From assembly GCA_000585075.1 (NCBI GenBank), contig JEMY01000037.1, forward strand, positions 1 to 62,471: 62,471 nucleotides of DNA. The letters run 5' to 3'. The stretch comes from Candidatus Accumulibacter regalis (GTDB taxonomy: Bacteria; Pseudomonadota; Gammaproteobacteria; Burkholderiales; Rhodocyclaceae). The position numbers and the translations under genes are program-made. Below are positions 12,414 through 21,515 of this stretch, piece after piece (position 1 is the stretch's first letter; each line of letters opens with the position of its first letter). The notes beneath the pieces were generated by a model, which searched no databases, was not told where the DNA came from, and saw nothing but the letters and a program-made list of their open reading frames with translations.

Positions 12414-13337
12414 TCAACGGCCCTCGCCCCGTCCGGGCTTCTCCCGGATGGGCTTTTCCTGATTAAGCGGCTCCTGGCGATTGTAGAAACGCAGCCCCTC
12501 CTGTTCGAACTTTTTCTCCCATTGGTCAAAGGGCTGCGCCGGCGGTGGCTTCGGCTTCTCGACCGGCCGCGACTCGGGCAGCGGCACCGGCCTTGGTCGG
12601 TATACGGGCCCATAGCCTGGAGCGAAACCTGGCGCGTAGCCCGGTCCGTAACCAGGCCCTTGCCACGGCCGCTGATAGCCGCCAGAAGCATAGCGCAGGA
12701 TGAAAGTCACCGGCGCCGCCCTTTCGAGCACCACGCCGTTGCGGTCGACGATCGTCGCGTCAAGTTGGTGGCGCTGATTGGGTGGCGGCAGCACATCGCC
12801 CCAGAACTCGGGAGGAATGGTGAATTCGCTGGCGGTAAAGCGTTGCGCGACCGGCTGCCCGTTGATGCTGACCATGATCGCGTGCCCGGCGCCAAGTTGC
12901 AGCGCCGGCTCGACGGCGACGCGCACGTCGAAGAGTGCGGTATTGGCGAGGACGCTGCCGTTGTCCTCTGGCGAGACGATGCGGAAGCTGCGATAGGCGG
13001 GTCCTCCTGGCGTCGGTCTGGCGGGCTCGTCCGGTCTCCGCCTGACGCTGGTGTCACCGGTCGGTACCGGCTCGACGACGTTGATCGGCGGCAAGGTCAG
13101 CGCCTTTCCACCCGGCTGCGGCTTGTCCGAATACACCGGACTGCCAGCGCCGCGGCTGACGAAGACATCCTGTTCCCCCGCCAGAGAAGGAAGCGCCGAG
13201 AGCAGGCCGAGGATCACCACCAGAGCGAGCACCCCCAGCAACTGAAGCGCCTGCAGGCAAGCGCGGGCCGGCCGGCAAGTGTAGCGATCGATCACCTCGA
13301 CTGGGGCAGTGATTACCGGGAACGTGGGCTGTGGCAT
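12414..13337 (-). CDS. DUF4124-like membrane-anchored or secreted protein, Pro-rich C-terminus
   Basis: About 307 residues from the proposed ATG. A hydrophobic segment (LLGVLALVVILGLLSALPSLA, about residues 30-50) is a signal peptide or anchor. Just after it, residues 54-80 (DVFVSRGAGSPVYSDKPQPG) resemble the DUF4124 motif of an exported beta-strand module. The middle (about 110-200) looks like a beta-sandwich, and residues 205-300 are rich in Pro-Gly-Tyr repeats and charged Pro segments. The frame is open another 42 codons upstream without hydrophobic character, so the start is uncertain. Function unknown; probably envelope-located. Confidence 0.65.
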   Translation of the reverse strand: MPQPTFPVITAPVEVIDRYTCRPARACLQALQLLGVLALVVILGLLSALPSLAGEQDVFVSRGAGSPVYSDKPQPGGKALTLPPINVVEPVPTGDTSVRRRPDEPARPTPGGPAYRSFRIVSPEDNGSVLANTALFDVRVAVEPALQLGAGHAIMVSINGQPVAQRFTASEFTIPPEFWGDVLPPPNQRHQLDATIVDRNGVVLERAAPVTFILRYASGGYQRPWQGPGYGPGYAPGFAPGYGPVYRPRPVPLPESRPVEKPKPPPAQPFDQWEKKFEQEGLRFYNRQEPLNQEKPIREKPGRGEGR

Positions 13338-13498
13338 CGGGAAATCGTCGCGTGGCCGAAAGACGCACTCAGTATCGACCCACCCTGCGGGTCTGGCAAG
13401 ATTCCCTCGCCTGTTCGAGCCACCACCATCGTCCATCACCCGCCTGGCCAACGACCGGCCCACCCGCAGGCGCCCGATTCATCGGGCGAAAGACGAGC

Positions 13499-14896
13499 TC
13501 ACGCCGCGTCCTCGCAACGTCCCATGCGTCTGCTGGGCAACAGCAAGGGCAGAAAGAACGCTGCCGAGCAAAGAGCCAGGCCGTAGACGTTGGTGCCGAG
13601 CAGGACGGCGTATTTGCCGTCGCCGATCGCCCAGCTCGCCGGGATCAGCTGCGTCGCCTGTAGGATGCCGAGCAGCATGCCGCTCCAGAAAGCGAGATGG
13701 AAGGACAGCGGCGAGTAGCCGACCCAGCGCGAGAAGAGGAAGATCGGCGCCAGGCCGATGACCATCGTGCCGCTGATCGTCGTCGCCTTGAGGATGTCCG
13801 TGCCGGCAAGCATCGGCAGGTTGCCGAGCAGGGCAAAGACGACCATTGTCAGCGCGCCGACACGTACCGCGCGCGGCAGTGGCTCGCGTCCGGCGAGCAT
13901 CGGCAACTCCTGGGCGACCGACTTCGACAGCGACGAGAAGGTCGAGTCGAGGGTCGAAGCGGCGGACGAGATCATCACCGCGATCATCGCCAAGAAGCCG
14001 GCGAAACCCAGGCCGCGGGCGACATCGGCGGGGACGTTGCTGCCCGCGGCAAGGCCTTCGAGACGCGCATGCACGCCGACCAGACTGAAGGCGACAATGC
14101 ACACGAAACCGAGAACGCCGGCGACGATGAAGGCGCGCAACATGCCCTTCTCGTCCGAGATGAAGCCGCGATCGGTGAGCACCGGGTCGTGGAAAGGGTA
14201 CGAGAAAACCTGTAGCAAGGCGACCAGCAGCAGGTCGACGCCACCGGCGAGCGTGAAGCTGCCTTCGCTCAACAGCTGCGTCGGCGTGTGCGCCGGCAGC
14301 ACGATGGCCACGACGACACCCAGGAAGAGCAGGAAGACGACGGCCTGGACGACGTCGGTGAAGATCGAACTGCGCAGGCCGCCCTTCAGACTGTAGAAGA
14401 GCACCACGGCGGTGAACAGCAGTGCGGCGCCGACGAACGCCGCCGACCCCGACTCGCCGTAGTAGCCGCCGACGACGGCGGTATTGCTCCACACCTCGTT
14501 GAACAGGCGAACGAGAATCGCCAGCGAAAAGGCCAGCGCCGCGCCGCGGCCATATTTTCCGACCAGGAACGAGACCAGCCCGGTCGCTCCCTCGCGCGTG
14601 CGCAGGCGGTATATCACTACCCCGGCGAGCGGAATCGACAGCCAGTAGGTCGCGTAGGCGAGGCCGCCGACGATTCCGTAGGTGGCGCCGAGGTTGGCCG
14701 CGTTGGTCACCGACTTGGCGAAGATCCAGCTGATGAAAACGCTCATCATCAAGGCCCACTCCGAAGGCGCGCGACCCTGCGCGTCGTGCCCACGGAAAAA
14801 GCCGGCGGCGTCGCTGCTGCGTGGTGAGATGAGGTACATCACGGCGCCGAACAGGAGCAGGAAACCCCAGAAGAATAGTCCATGCAGCTCGTTCAT
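13499..14896 (-). CDS. sodium:solute symporter family (SSSF) transporter
   Basis: A 465-residue polytopic protein with about 13 hydrophobic helices. The order of motifs is that of the SSS family: the inverted-repeat core contains MSVFISWIFAKSVTNAANLGATYG (about residues 50-75), YSLKGGLRSSIFTDVVQA (about 170-187) and the Na+-site-like SSAASTLDSTFSSLSKSVAQE (about 310-330). Substrate cannot be told from sequence. The start ATG is at 14896. The upstream neighbour is divergent, and no operon partner is obvious. Confidence 0.85.
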   Translation of the reverse strand: MNELHGLFFWGFLLLFGAVMYLISPRSSDAAGFFRGHDAQGRAPSEWALMMSVFISWIFAKSVTNAANLGATYGIVGGLAYATYWLSIPLAGVVIYRLRTREGATGLVSFLVGKYGRGAALAFSLAILVRLFNEVWSNTAVVGGYYGESGSAAFVGAALLFTAVVLFYSLKGGLRSSIFTDVVQAVVFLLFLGVVVAIVLPAHTPTQLLSEGSFTLAGGVDLLLVALLQVFSYPFHDPVLTDRGFISDEKGMLRAFIVAGVLGFVCIVAFSLVGVHARLEGLAAGSNVPADVARGLGFAGFLAMIAVMISSAASTLDSTFSSLSKSVAQELPMLAGREPLPRAVRVGALTMVVFALLGNLPMLAGTDILKATTISGTMVIGLAPIFLFSRWVGYSPLSFHLAFWSGMLLGILQATQLIPASWAIGDGKYAVLLGTNVYGLALCSAAFFLPLLLPSRRMGRCEDAA

Positions 14897-15016
14897 CTTG
14901 GTGTTCTCGCGTTGAAGGGAGTAGAAGGATGGTTTTCGCCGATGGCAATGCTACTGTCGTCACTTGCCGGCGATGGCTTACAGTCGGACCAAAGTATTTT
15001 TTCGACAACCAAAGTC

Positions 15017-15610
15017 ATGAAATTCATCCACCCGATGCTGACGCAGCGCTCGATCCCCTGGCCGCGCCTGTTGGCCGTGGCCCTGTTTCTCGCCGTGCTC
15101 TTCGCCGGCTTCGAGCTATCCGGGCTGCGCGACCACTTCAGCCTGCAATTCCTGCGCGACCAGTTCCTCCACAACAGGCTCAACGGAGTACTGATCTTCG
15201 TCGCGTTGTTCGCACTCGGCAACCTGATCCAGATTCCGGGGTGGATTTTCCTCGCCGCCGCGGTGCTCGCGCTTGGCCGCGTCTGGGGCGGCGCGCTCAC
15301 TTACCTTGCCGCGTGCCTGTCGTGCGCGCTCACCTTCGTCAGCATCCGCCTGCTCGGCGGCGATGCCTTGCGCCAGTTGAACAGCCGCGTCGCGAACCGC
15401 TTGCTGGCGCAGCTCGACGCCCGCCCGATCCGCAGCATGGTCTTCCTGCGAGTGCTGTTCCAGACCGTGCCGGCGCTCAACTACGCACTGGCCCTGTCGG
15501 GAGTGCGCTTTCGTGAGTACATGATCGCCACGCTTCTCGGCCTGCCGTTGCCGATTGCCCTCTACTGCCTGTTCTTCGACTTCCTGGCCCAGCTGTTGCG
15601 GCTGAGCTAA
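15017..15610 (+). CDS. TVP38/TMEM64 (VTT-domain) family membrane protein
   Basis: A 197-residue inner-membrane protein with about five hydrophobic segments. The VTT/SNARE-associated core is recognisable as NLIQIPGWIFLAAAVLALGR, followed by an ACLSCALTFVSIRLLGG helix and the RSMVFLRVLFQTVPALNYAL segment. Related DedA/VTT proteins move phospholipids or help membrane homeostasis. The start is placed at the ATG just before the first helix; there is no strong ribosome site. Its stop overlaps the stop of the convergent lipase gene by 4 bp. Confidence 0.78.
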   Translation: MKFIHPMLTQRSIPWPRLLAVALFLAVLFAGFELSGLRDHFSLQFLRDQFLHNRLNGVLIFVALFALGNLIQIPGWIFLAAAVLALGRVWGGALTYLAACLSCALTFVSIRLLGGDALRQLNSRVANRLLAQLDARPIRSMVFLRVLFQTVPALNYALALSGVRFREYMIATLLGLPLPIALYCLFFDFLAQLLRLS

Positions 15611-16650
15611 GCGTCCCGGTCTTCGCCTTCACTCGCCGCCCTGGCTGCCCTCGCCGCCCTGATCGCACGCGGCTGCGTCTGCTCGAGCACCGCCAGAAGG
15701 GCCTGGATCACACGTGGCGAAAAGAGCATCGCCAGGTGGCCTACGCCGTTGATCGTCTGGCTCTGCGCGCCCGGCAGTTCCAGCCTTTCCGCCGGCAGGA
15801 CGAAATTGTCGTGCGGACTGTAGATGGCCACCGTGCCGACCGCCGCCGGCGGACTGGCGAGCGCCTGCAGCCAGGCGCTGTTCGGCCTCATCTCGCGGCC
15901 GTTGGCGCCGAAGCCGAGGCGCGCCAGCTCGCTGCCCTGATGCGGCGTACCGAGGGTCACCAGGCGGGCGACGCGCGCGTCACCGTAGCGCTGCAGGTAG
16001 GCACGCGAGACCAGCCCGCCCATGCTGTGGCCGACCAGGATCAGGCGTTCGGCACCGGTCGCGGCGAGAACGGCGTCGATACGGCGGGCGACCGGATCGA
16101 CGTAGTTGTCGATGCTCGTGTAGATCGGTTCGAGACTGATCGTCGCCACCGTCCAGCCGGCGGCTTCGAGGTGCGCGCGCAGCCACCACCAGGCACCGCG
16201 CGAACAACCGTAACCGTGAATCAGCAACACCGGTAGCTGACGGTCATCGCCTTCACCGACTGGCGCGGGCAGCGGCCGCAGGCGATCGTCGCCCATCCAC
16301 CAGCGCTCGAAGGGAAACAGGATCAGGAAGCTGACGACGAAACTGAGATACTCGCCGAGCACCATCCGTATCACCTCGGCGCTCGTCAGCCGCGGTGGCG
16401 GCGAATGCGAGGAGACTGAAAAATGCGGCGGACACTCCGCCTGCACCCCCTGCACGGGCTGCGCCGGCGGCGAACGATGGACCCAGGCGTAACCGTAGGT
16501 CGCCGCGATGATCAGCGCGCGCAACGCAAGCATGCTGAGCAGCGCGAGCGGGACGGCGGTGGCCAACGAAGCGTCGCACACGCTCATCGCCAGGACGACG
16601 TAGAACGCTATTTCCAGCGCATGCGAGAGGCGAAGGGCGCGTGCGAGCAT
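15607..16650 (-). CDS. membrane-anchored alpha/beta hydrolase (triacylglycerol lipase-like)
   Basis: A 347-residue protein with two N-terminal transmembrane helices (about residues 11-52) and another hydrophobic stretch near residues 99-113, then an alpha/beta hydrolase domain. The oxyanion motif is LLIHGYGCSRGAWW, the nucleophile S209 in GHSMGG, the acid D281 in SPHDNF and the base H305 in GVGHLAM. GTPHQGSELA is typical of bacterial lipases. It is the last gene of the minus-strand ALDH-Tat protein-GMC-lipase cluster, 16 bp after the GMC gene, so it may release fatty or alcohol substrates for that pathway (inference). Confidence 0.85.
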   Translation of the reverse strand: MLARALRLSHALEIAFYVVLAMSVCDASLATAVPLALLSMLALRALIIAATYGYAWVHRSPPAQPVQGVQAECPPHFSVSSHSPPPRLTSAEVIRMVLGEYLSFVVSFLILFPFERWWMGDDRLRPLPAPVGEGDDRQLPVLLIHGYGCSRGAWWWLRAHLEAAGWTVATISLEPIYTSIDNYVDPVARRIDAVLAATGAERLILVGHSMGGLVSRAYLQRYGDARVARLVTLGTPHQGSELARLGFGANGREMRPNSAWLQALASPPAAVGTVAIYSPHDNFVLPAERLELPGAQSQTINGVGHLAMLFSPRVIQALLAVLEQTQPRAIRAARAARAASEGEDRDA

Positions 16651-16666
16651 GGCAGTATGGACTCCT

Positions 16667-18274
16667 TCAGGGGATGACGGGAAGCGGCCGGCCCGACAAC
16701 TCGGCAGCCAGCAAGCTGGCATTGCGTGCGACCAGGCCGTAGATCGAAAGCTGCGGATTGACGCCCAGGCTGGTCGGAAAAACTGAACCGTCGAGCACCG
16801 ACAGATTATCGAGCCAAAAGTGTCGCCCGCGGTGGTCGACGACGCCGCGATGCGGCGCATCGGCCATTCCGCACCCACCCATCACGTGCGCGCTGACCAC
16901 CCGGCAGAGGAAAGGCTTCAGCGGCAGCTCGGCGATTCCTTTCCGCGCTGCGGCCCAGCTCGTATAACCCGGCGCCGTCTCGTGCACCGGCGTGACCCAG
17001 CGCGCGCCGGCGGCAAACTGAATCTCGGCCATGGCCAGCAAGGCCCGACGTGCCGCCTCCCAGATCACTTCGCCGAGCGGGTAGTCGAGCACCGGCAGGC
17101 GGCCAGCGCCGAGGCGGACTCGGCCGCCGCGGCTTGCGGGGTTGAAGCCGTCGCGCAACAGCGCCAGGACGACGTTAACCTTGGTGAAATCGCGCATCAG
17201 ACGGGCGTGCGCCTCGCCGTAGCCCTGCAGCGTCGTCGCATAGAGCACCGGATGCAGCGGTGGCGTTTCGAGTTTGAAACCCAGCGCACCGTCGATCGGC
17301 GCCTGGTGCAGAAAGTGATCGCTGTAGATCGACTGCGGTGCGCCGGCGTAGGCGTCGACGCGATCGTCCATCAGCGCCGACGAAATCACCACCGGGTGCA
17401 GGAAGGTACGCTTGCCGAGCAGGCGGTAGGGATCGGGAACGCTGCTGCGCATGAGCAGCGCCGGGCTGCCGATGGCGCCGCCGGCAACGACGAAGTGGCG
17501 GGCGCGAAAACGCACCTGCCGACCGGAAAGGTGGATGCCGTCAGCCTGCAGCGCGCTGCAGTCGAGCGCCGAAACCTGGCTGCCGGCGAAGCGCAGGCGC
17601 TCCGCGCGCAACCGCGTATAAAGCGTCGCGCCACGGCTCAACGCCGCCGGAATGGCGGTAAGCAACATCGACTGCTTGGCGTTGGTCGGGCAACCCATAC
17701 CGCAATAGCCAAGGTTCCAGCAGCCCTTGACGTTACGCTTGATGCTGCCGACGGCGATACCCAGCTTCTCGGCACCGGCCGCGAGGATCTTGTTGTTCGC
17801 GTTCGGTGGCGTATCCCAGGGACGCACCCACAACTTGTGCTCCATGACCGCGAACCACGAGCTCATCGACTCGGCGCTCAGCTCCTGCAGACCGAAGTGG
17901 CGCTGCCAGAAGGCAAAGACTTCGGGCGGGGTGCGAAAACTGCTGGTCCAATTGACCGTCGTCGAACCTCCGACGCAGCGCCCCTGCAGAATGTTGATGG
18001 CCTTGTCGGCGGTCTTGCGCGCTGCCGATTCCTGGTACAACTCGGGGTAGGCGTCGCTCTCGAGCATCTTGAAATCGCTCGACGAGCGTAGCGGCCCCTC
18101 TTCGACGAGGACGACGCGCAGCCCGGTGGCGCTGAGCAGGTCGGCGGTGACCCCGCCCCCGGCACCGGTGCCGACGATCACCACATCGACATCGATCGTC
18201 TGGCTGTGCGCCAGAGCCGACGCGTCGACGTGTTTCCAGCCGGCGGCAAGCCCGACCCTGATCGGATCTTCCAT
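16667..18274 (-). CDS. GMC-family FAD-dependent oxidoreductase (alcohol dehydrogenase/oxidase type)
   Basis: A 535-residue flavoprotein. The N-terminal dinucleotide fold is VVIVGTGAGGGVTADLL (about residues 30-46). GRCVGGSTTVNWT is the second FAD motif. A Cys-rich stretch (CWNLGYCGMGCPTNAKQSM) is typical of the long-chain alcohol/sterol subgroup. The C-terminal active region contains HVMGGCGMAD and VNPQLSIYGL. Its start overlaps the stop of the preceding small Tat protein gene, implying translational coupling. With the neighbouring ALDH it likely oxidises an alcohol to the acid; the substrate is not determinable. Confidence 0.88.
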   Translation of the reverse strand: MEDPIRVGLAAGWKHVDASALAHSQTIDVDVVIVGTGAGGGVTADLLSATGLRVVLVEEGPLRSSSDFKMLESDAYPELYQESAARKTADKAINILQGRCVGGSTTVNWTSSFRTPPEVFAFWQRHFGLQELSAESMSSWFAVMEHKLWVRPWDTPPNANNKILAAGAEKLGIAVGSIKRNVKGCWNLGYCGMGCPTNAKQSMLLTAIPAALSRGATLYTRLRAERLRFAGSQVSALDCSALQADGIHLSGRQVRFRARHFVVAGGAIGSPALLMRSSVPDPYRLLGKRTFLHPVVISSALMDDRVDAYAGAPQSIYSDHFLHQAPIDGALGFKLETPPLHPVLYATTLQGYGEAHARLMRDFTKVNVVLALLRDGFNPASRGGRVRLGAGRLPVLDYPLGEVIWEAARRALLAMAEIQFAAGARWVTPVHETAPGYTSWAAARKGIAELPLKPFLCRVVSAHVMGGCGMADAPHRGVVDHRGRHFWLDNLSVLDGSVFPTSLGVNPQLSIYGLVARNASLLAAELSGRPLPVIP

Positions 18275-18777
18275 CAGAAATACCCTCGCGGTGGTCCCGG
18301 ATAGCTGATTGCCTCCCAGCTGTCTGGACGGCCGTACCAGGCGCCGTAGGTCAGATCGTGCAATGCGCCGTAGGCCCCCTGCAGCAGGCCAAGACGACTG
18401 TCCCGCCAGGACTGCAGGAATTCGCCGACGTCGCTGACGCTCGCTTCGCGCCACGGCTTGCCGACGCCGGCAAGCACCATGCGGGCCGGCGCAATTGCCA
18501 GCAGCCCGAAGAGCTCGCCGATCTCCGTCTGGCTGGCGGCGGAAAGACCGGCCACTGCCGTCGCGATGCCATCGACCGTCTGCGCCACCAGTGGCCGCCG
18601 CTGCGTGCTCTGCGCTGGCAGGACGCCGTCGAGCATGGCGTCGACCACCGCGCCGAGCATCTCGCGCTCGGCTGCGCTGAAACGCCGCGCCCCGGCGGCG
18701 TTGAGCCAACCCGAAAAAGACAGCAGCAGGCTGCCCGCCAGGCCGGTGTGGATGAACTGCCGACGCCCGAAGTTCAT
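18274..18777 (-). CDS. small Tat-exported subunit associated with GMC oxidoreductase
   Basis: A 167-residue protein beginning MNFGRRQFIHTGLAGSLLL, a twin-arginine signal peptide followed by a hydrophobic core and an AGA processing region. The mature part is helical, similar in layout to gluconate-2-dehydrogenase subunit 3-like proteins that travel with GMC large subunits. It overlaps both neighbours by 1-4 bp (ALDH upstream, GMC downstream). Since the GMC protein lacks its own signal, it may be carried to the periplasm with this protein (inference). Family assignment is by size, signal and context. Confidence 0.75.
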   Translation of the reverse strand: MNFGRRQFIHTGLAGSLLLSFSGWLNAAGARRFSAAEREMLGAVVDAMLDGVLPAQSTQRRPLVAQTVDGIATAVAGLSAASQTEIGELFGLLAIAPARMVLAGVGKPWREASVSDVGEFLQSWRDSRLGLLQGAYGALHDLTYGAWYGRPDSWEAISYPGPPRGYF

Positions 18778-20204
18778 CGCATGATGATCCGCGTCAGGAG
18801 CTTGAACACCCTGCCGTATGGCGGATTGAAAAGACCGATGCCGGACAGCCGCGACTGCCGGAAGACGCCCTTCTTGGCCGAGAAGGTCTCGAACCCCTCG
18901 AAGCCGTGATAGCGGCCCATGCCGCTGGCGCCGACGCCGCCGAACGGCAGGTCGTCCTGAGCAATGTGCAGAATCGTATCGTTGATCGTCACGCCACCCG
19001 AAACCGTTTCATTGAGCACCCGGTCGATGCGCTCGGCGTTACTGTCGAAGTAGTACAGGGCCAGCGGTCGCGGCCGCTGGTTCACGAAAGCGATCGCCTC
19101 GTCGAGATGCCGGTACGACCGAATCGGCAGCAGCGGCCCGAAGATCTCCTCCTGCATGACCGCCTGTGTGTCGCCGACGCCGAGCAGCGCCAGCGGCGGC
19201 AAGCGGCGCGTCGCCGGGTCGGCGGCAGCGCCCGGCGCCAGCTCGACGACTCTTGCGCCGCTCGCCCTGGCCTCGTCGACATAAGCGCAGAGGCGAGCGT
19301 AGTGACGCTGGTCGATGATCGTCGAATAGTCGCTGTTGCTCGCCAGCTGCGGATAGGCGCGGGCCACGAAAGCGCGGGCGCAGTCGATGAACGCCTGCTC
19401 GTCGCCGGCAGGCAGCAGCAGGTAGTCGGGCGCGATACACGTCTGGCCGGCGTTCATGCACTTGCCGATCAGGATGCGCTCGACGGCGCGCGCGAAGTCC
19501 TTGCCCGCCGCCAGCCCTGGACCGATGATCGCCGGCGACTTGCCGCCGAGTTCGAGCGTTACCGGCGTCAGCTTGTCGGCAGCAGCGCGCATGACGTGGT
19601 GGCCGACCGCCGTCGACCCGGTGAACAGGAGGTGATCGAAGGGCAGCTGGGAAAACGCCTGCGCGACGCTGGCGTCACCTTCGACGACCGACAGCTCGTC
19701 GCTGGCAAAGGTCCCGGCGACCAGCGTGGCGAACAGGGCAGCGGTGTTCGGCGACATCTCGGACACCTTGACCAGAGCCCGGTTGCCGGCAGCCAGCGCT
19801 GCGGCGAGCGGCGCGACGGCCAGGAAAATCGGGTAATTCCACGGCACCATGATTCCCACGACGCCAAGCGGCTGATAGCGGACCTCCGCCCGCCCCGGCT
19901 GGAACCACAGCGACACCGCGCGCCGCTGCGGGCGCATCCAGCGCTGCAGATGGCGACGCGCGTGACGAATCGCTTCGTAACTCGGAAACAGCTCGAGGAG
20001 GCGAGTTTCGGCTGGCGAACGGTAGCCAAAGTCGCGGCTGACGGCTTCGGCTATCGCTCCCGCGTTGTCGCGCAGCAGCCGGTCGAGAGCGACGAGACGG
20101 CGTTCGCGCAGCGCGCGATCCGGATTCGGGTCGCGGCGTGCTGCGCGCTGCTGCACGGCAAAGCGCTCGGCCAGGCCATCGGACAAGATCTGGGAATGAG
20201 ACAT
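18774..20204 (-). CDS. aldehyde dehydrogenase, coniferyl-aldehyde dehydrogenase-like
   Basis: A 476-residue NAD(P)-dependent aldehyde dehydrogenase. Visible motifs: MVPWNYPIFLAVAPLAAALAAG (cofactor fold), LELGGKSPAI with the general-base glutamate, and the catalytic cysteine in NAGQTCIAPDY. The C-terminal QEEIFGPLLPI and LPFGGVGASGMGRYHG are typical of the coniferyl/fatty aldehyde branch. It is the first gene of the operon with the Tat protein, GMC oxidoreductase and lipase, consistent with sequential alcohol to aldehyde to acid oxidation. Exact substrate unknown. Confidence 0.9.
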   Translation of the reverse strand: MSHSQILSDGLAERFAVQQRAARRDPNPDRALRERRLVALDRLLRDNAGAIAEAVSRDFGYRSPAETRLLELFPSYEAIRHARRHLQRWMRPQRRAVSLWFQPGRAEVRYQPLGVVGIMVPWNYPIFLAVAPLAAALAAGNRALVKVSEMSPNTAALFATLVAGTFASDELSVVEGDASVAQAFSQLPFDHLLFTGSTAVGHHVMRAAADKLTPVTLELGGKSPAIIGPGLAAGKDFARAVERILIGKCMNAGQTCIAPDYLLLPAGDEQAFIDCARAFVARAYPQLASNSDYSTIIDQRHYARLCAYVDEARASGARVVELAPGAAADPATRRLPPLALLGVGDTQAVMQEEIFGPLLPIRSYRHLDEAIAFVNQRPRPLALYYFDSNAERIDRVLNETVSGGVTINDTILHIAQDDLPFGGVGASGMGRYHGFEGFETFSAKKGVFRQSRLSGIGLFNPPYGRVFKLLTRIIMR

Positions 20205-20315
20205 CAGGAACTCCTTGCTGAACTTGCTTCCAGGACAAAGTGTATGTTGCGCCCGTGCTTCCCGTTAGGCGAAGCCCTCTAAACAGCCTGCGTGCGGCCG
20301 GGCATAATTCCTGCC

Positions 20316-21047
20316 ATGGACGATTCGACCGCCGCCATCGAGAAACGGCAATGCGCCGAAGCGCTGCGCCGACACCTGAAAGCCGCGAAACACCTGCGCC
20401 AGCAGGCCAACTTCGACCCGGCGGCGGCGCGCGCGCGCCTGTACCTGCGTGAATGGCAAGCCGGTCGCCTGGCACGCACCCATGCCGAACTGCTCGCCAG
20501 CGCACGCTTCGGCCCCGCCGCCCGGTTTTTCATCTCCGATCTCTACGGGCCAAAGGACTTCAGCAGCCGCGACGAGGAAGTCGAGCGCATTCTGCCCTTG
20601 CTGATCAAGATGCTGCCGGCGTCGGCGCTGCGCACTGTCGCGCTGGCTGTCGAACTCGACGCCCTGACCGAAGAACTCGACTCGGCAATGGTCGCCGAAC
20701 TGTGCCGCGCCGGACGGATCGAGCAGATCGACGAAGTCGGCTACGCCACGGCCTACCGCGGCGTAGCCTGCCGGGCCGAGCGCCAGCGACAGATTGTGCT
20801 GATTCGCGAAACCGGCGAGGCGCTCGACAGACTGGCTACAAAACCGCTGCTGAGCAGTCTCCTCAAGATGATGCGGCGCCCCGCACAACTCGCCGGACTC
20901 GGCGACCTGCACCAGTTCCTGGAACGTGGCTTCGATGCCTTCCGTGGCATGGGCTCGGCAAGCGACTTCCTGGCGTCGATCGAGGCCAAGGAGCAGAAAC
21001 TCCTGCGGCGCCTTTTTGACGGAGTGGCCGACCCCTTCGTCACTTAG
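20316..21047 (+). CDS. conserved hypothetical protein (FFxxDLYGPxDFSxRD type)
   Basis: A 243-residue soluble, largely helical protein with no signal peptide or membrane helix. It has a conserved-looking segment FFISDLYGPKDFSSRDEEV (about residues 68-86), which I have seen in uncharacterised proteobacterial proteins, and an Arg/Leu-rich C-terminal helix bundle. The ATG at 20316 is preferred over one 24 bases earlier because homology-like sequence starts there. It is divergent from the ALDH operon. I do not recognise a function. Confidence 0.75.
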   Translation: MDDSTAAIEKRQCAEALRRHLKAAKHLRQQANFDPAAARARLYLREWQAGRLARTHAELLASARFGPAARFFISDLYGPKDFSSRDEEVERILPLLIKMLPASALRTVALAVELDALTEELDSAMVAELCRAGRIEQIDEVGYATAYRGVACRAERQRQIVLIRETGEALDRLATKPLLSSLLKMMRRPAQLAGLGDLHQFLERGFDAFRGMGSASDFLASIEAKEQKLLRRLFDGVADPFVT

Positions 21048-21174
21048 GCGCGCGATGGAAGCCACCTCCGGCCGCAAGATAAGCAGCCATCTTTAGTTTT
21101 TTGTCAATATGTTAAGAGATATGCTTCGTTTCTTACTTTAATTTCTCAGCCGATTTCTTACACGCCGTCACACA

Positions 21175-21323
21175 GTGAAACAGAGAGCACACAGACCGCG
21201 AGCAGGGCTGCCGATAGTATTCGTCCGTCGCTGTGGCGTTCCTCCTCCCCCTCCCCTCGTTGGGAATGTCGCGGCGGCGGCAGCACAGGCCCGCCCAGCC
21301 CCCCCTTGGCGGGCCTTTTTTTT
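21175..21323 (+). ncRNA. candidate small RNA with anti-Shine-Dalgarno-like CU-rich motif
   Basis: Speculative. Between the AT-rich patch and a perfect intrinsic terminator there is an unstructured pyrimidine run, CCTCCTCCCCCTCCCC, complementary to AGGAGG ribosome sites. CU-rich loops of this kind occur in several proteobacterial regulatory RNAs. The 5' end is a guess. The coding gene upstream ends 240 bp before the terminator, too far for it to be that gene's usual terminator. Confidence 0.35.
21288..21323 (+). terminator. rho-independent terminator
   Basis: Stem GGCCCGCC / GGCGGGCC, a C-rich 12-base loop, then a run of T8. The run lies on the plus strand only, so it terminates rightward transcripts. 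Confidence 0.9.
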
Positions 21324-21515
21324 GCCCGTCGTCAACATCCGGTGCCATTGCACCTGCCGCGCCGGCGCAGCATGCACCGGGACGCGCCAGGACTGGCCGG
21401 CTCGCCGCCAAGACCTTACAATGCCTGGGCTGCCTGGCTGGGTCGGCTGAGTACAATGCCCAGGCGGCGCCGAGAACGTACAGCTCGCTGACCGAAGGCA
21501 TCCACAAGGATTTCG

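Larger units (their letters stand above)
21048..21515. other. long intergenic region with AT-rich patch and candidate sRNA
   Basis: About 470 bp. Bases around 21090-21175 are strikingly AT-rich for this genome, suggesting a promoter. They are followed by a C/T-rich run near 21240-21258 and a strong hairpin terminator at 21288-21323. No protein-like frame was found. Confidence 0.5.
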
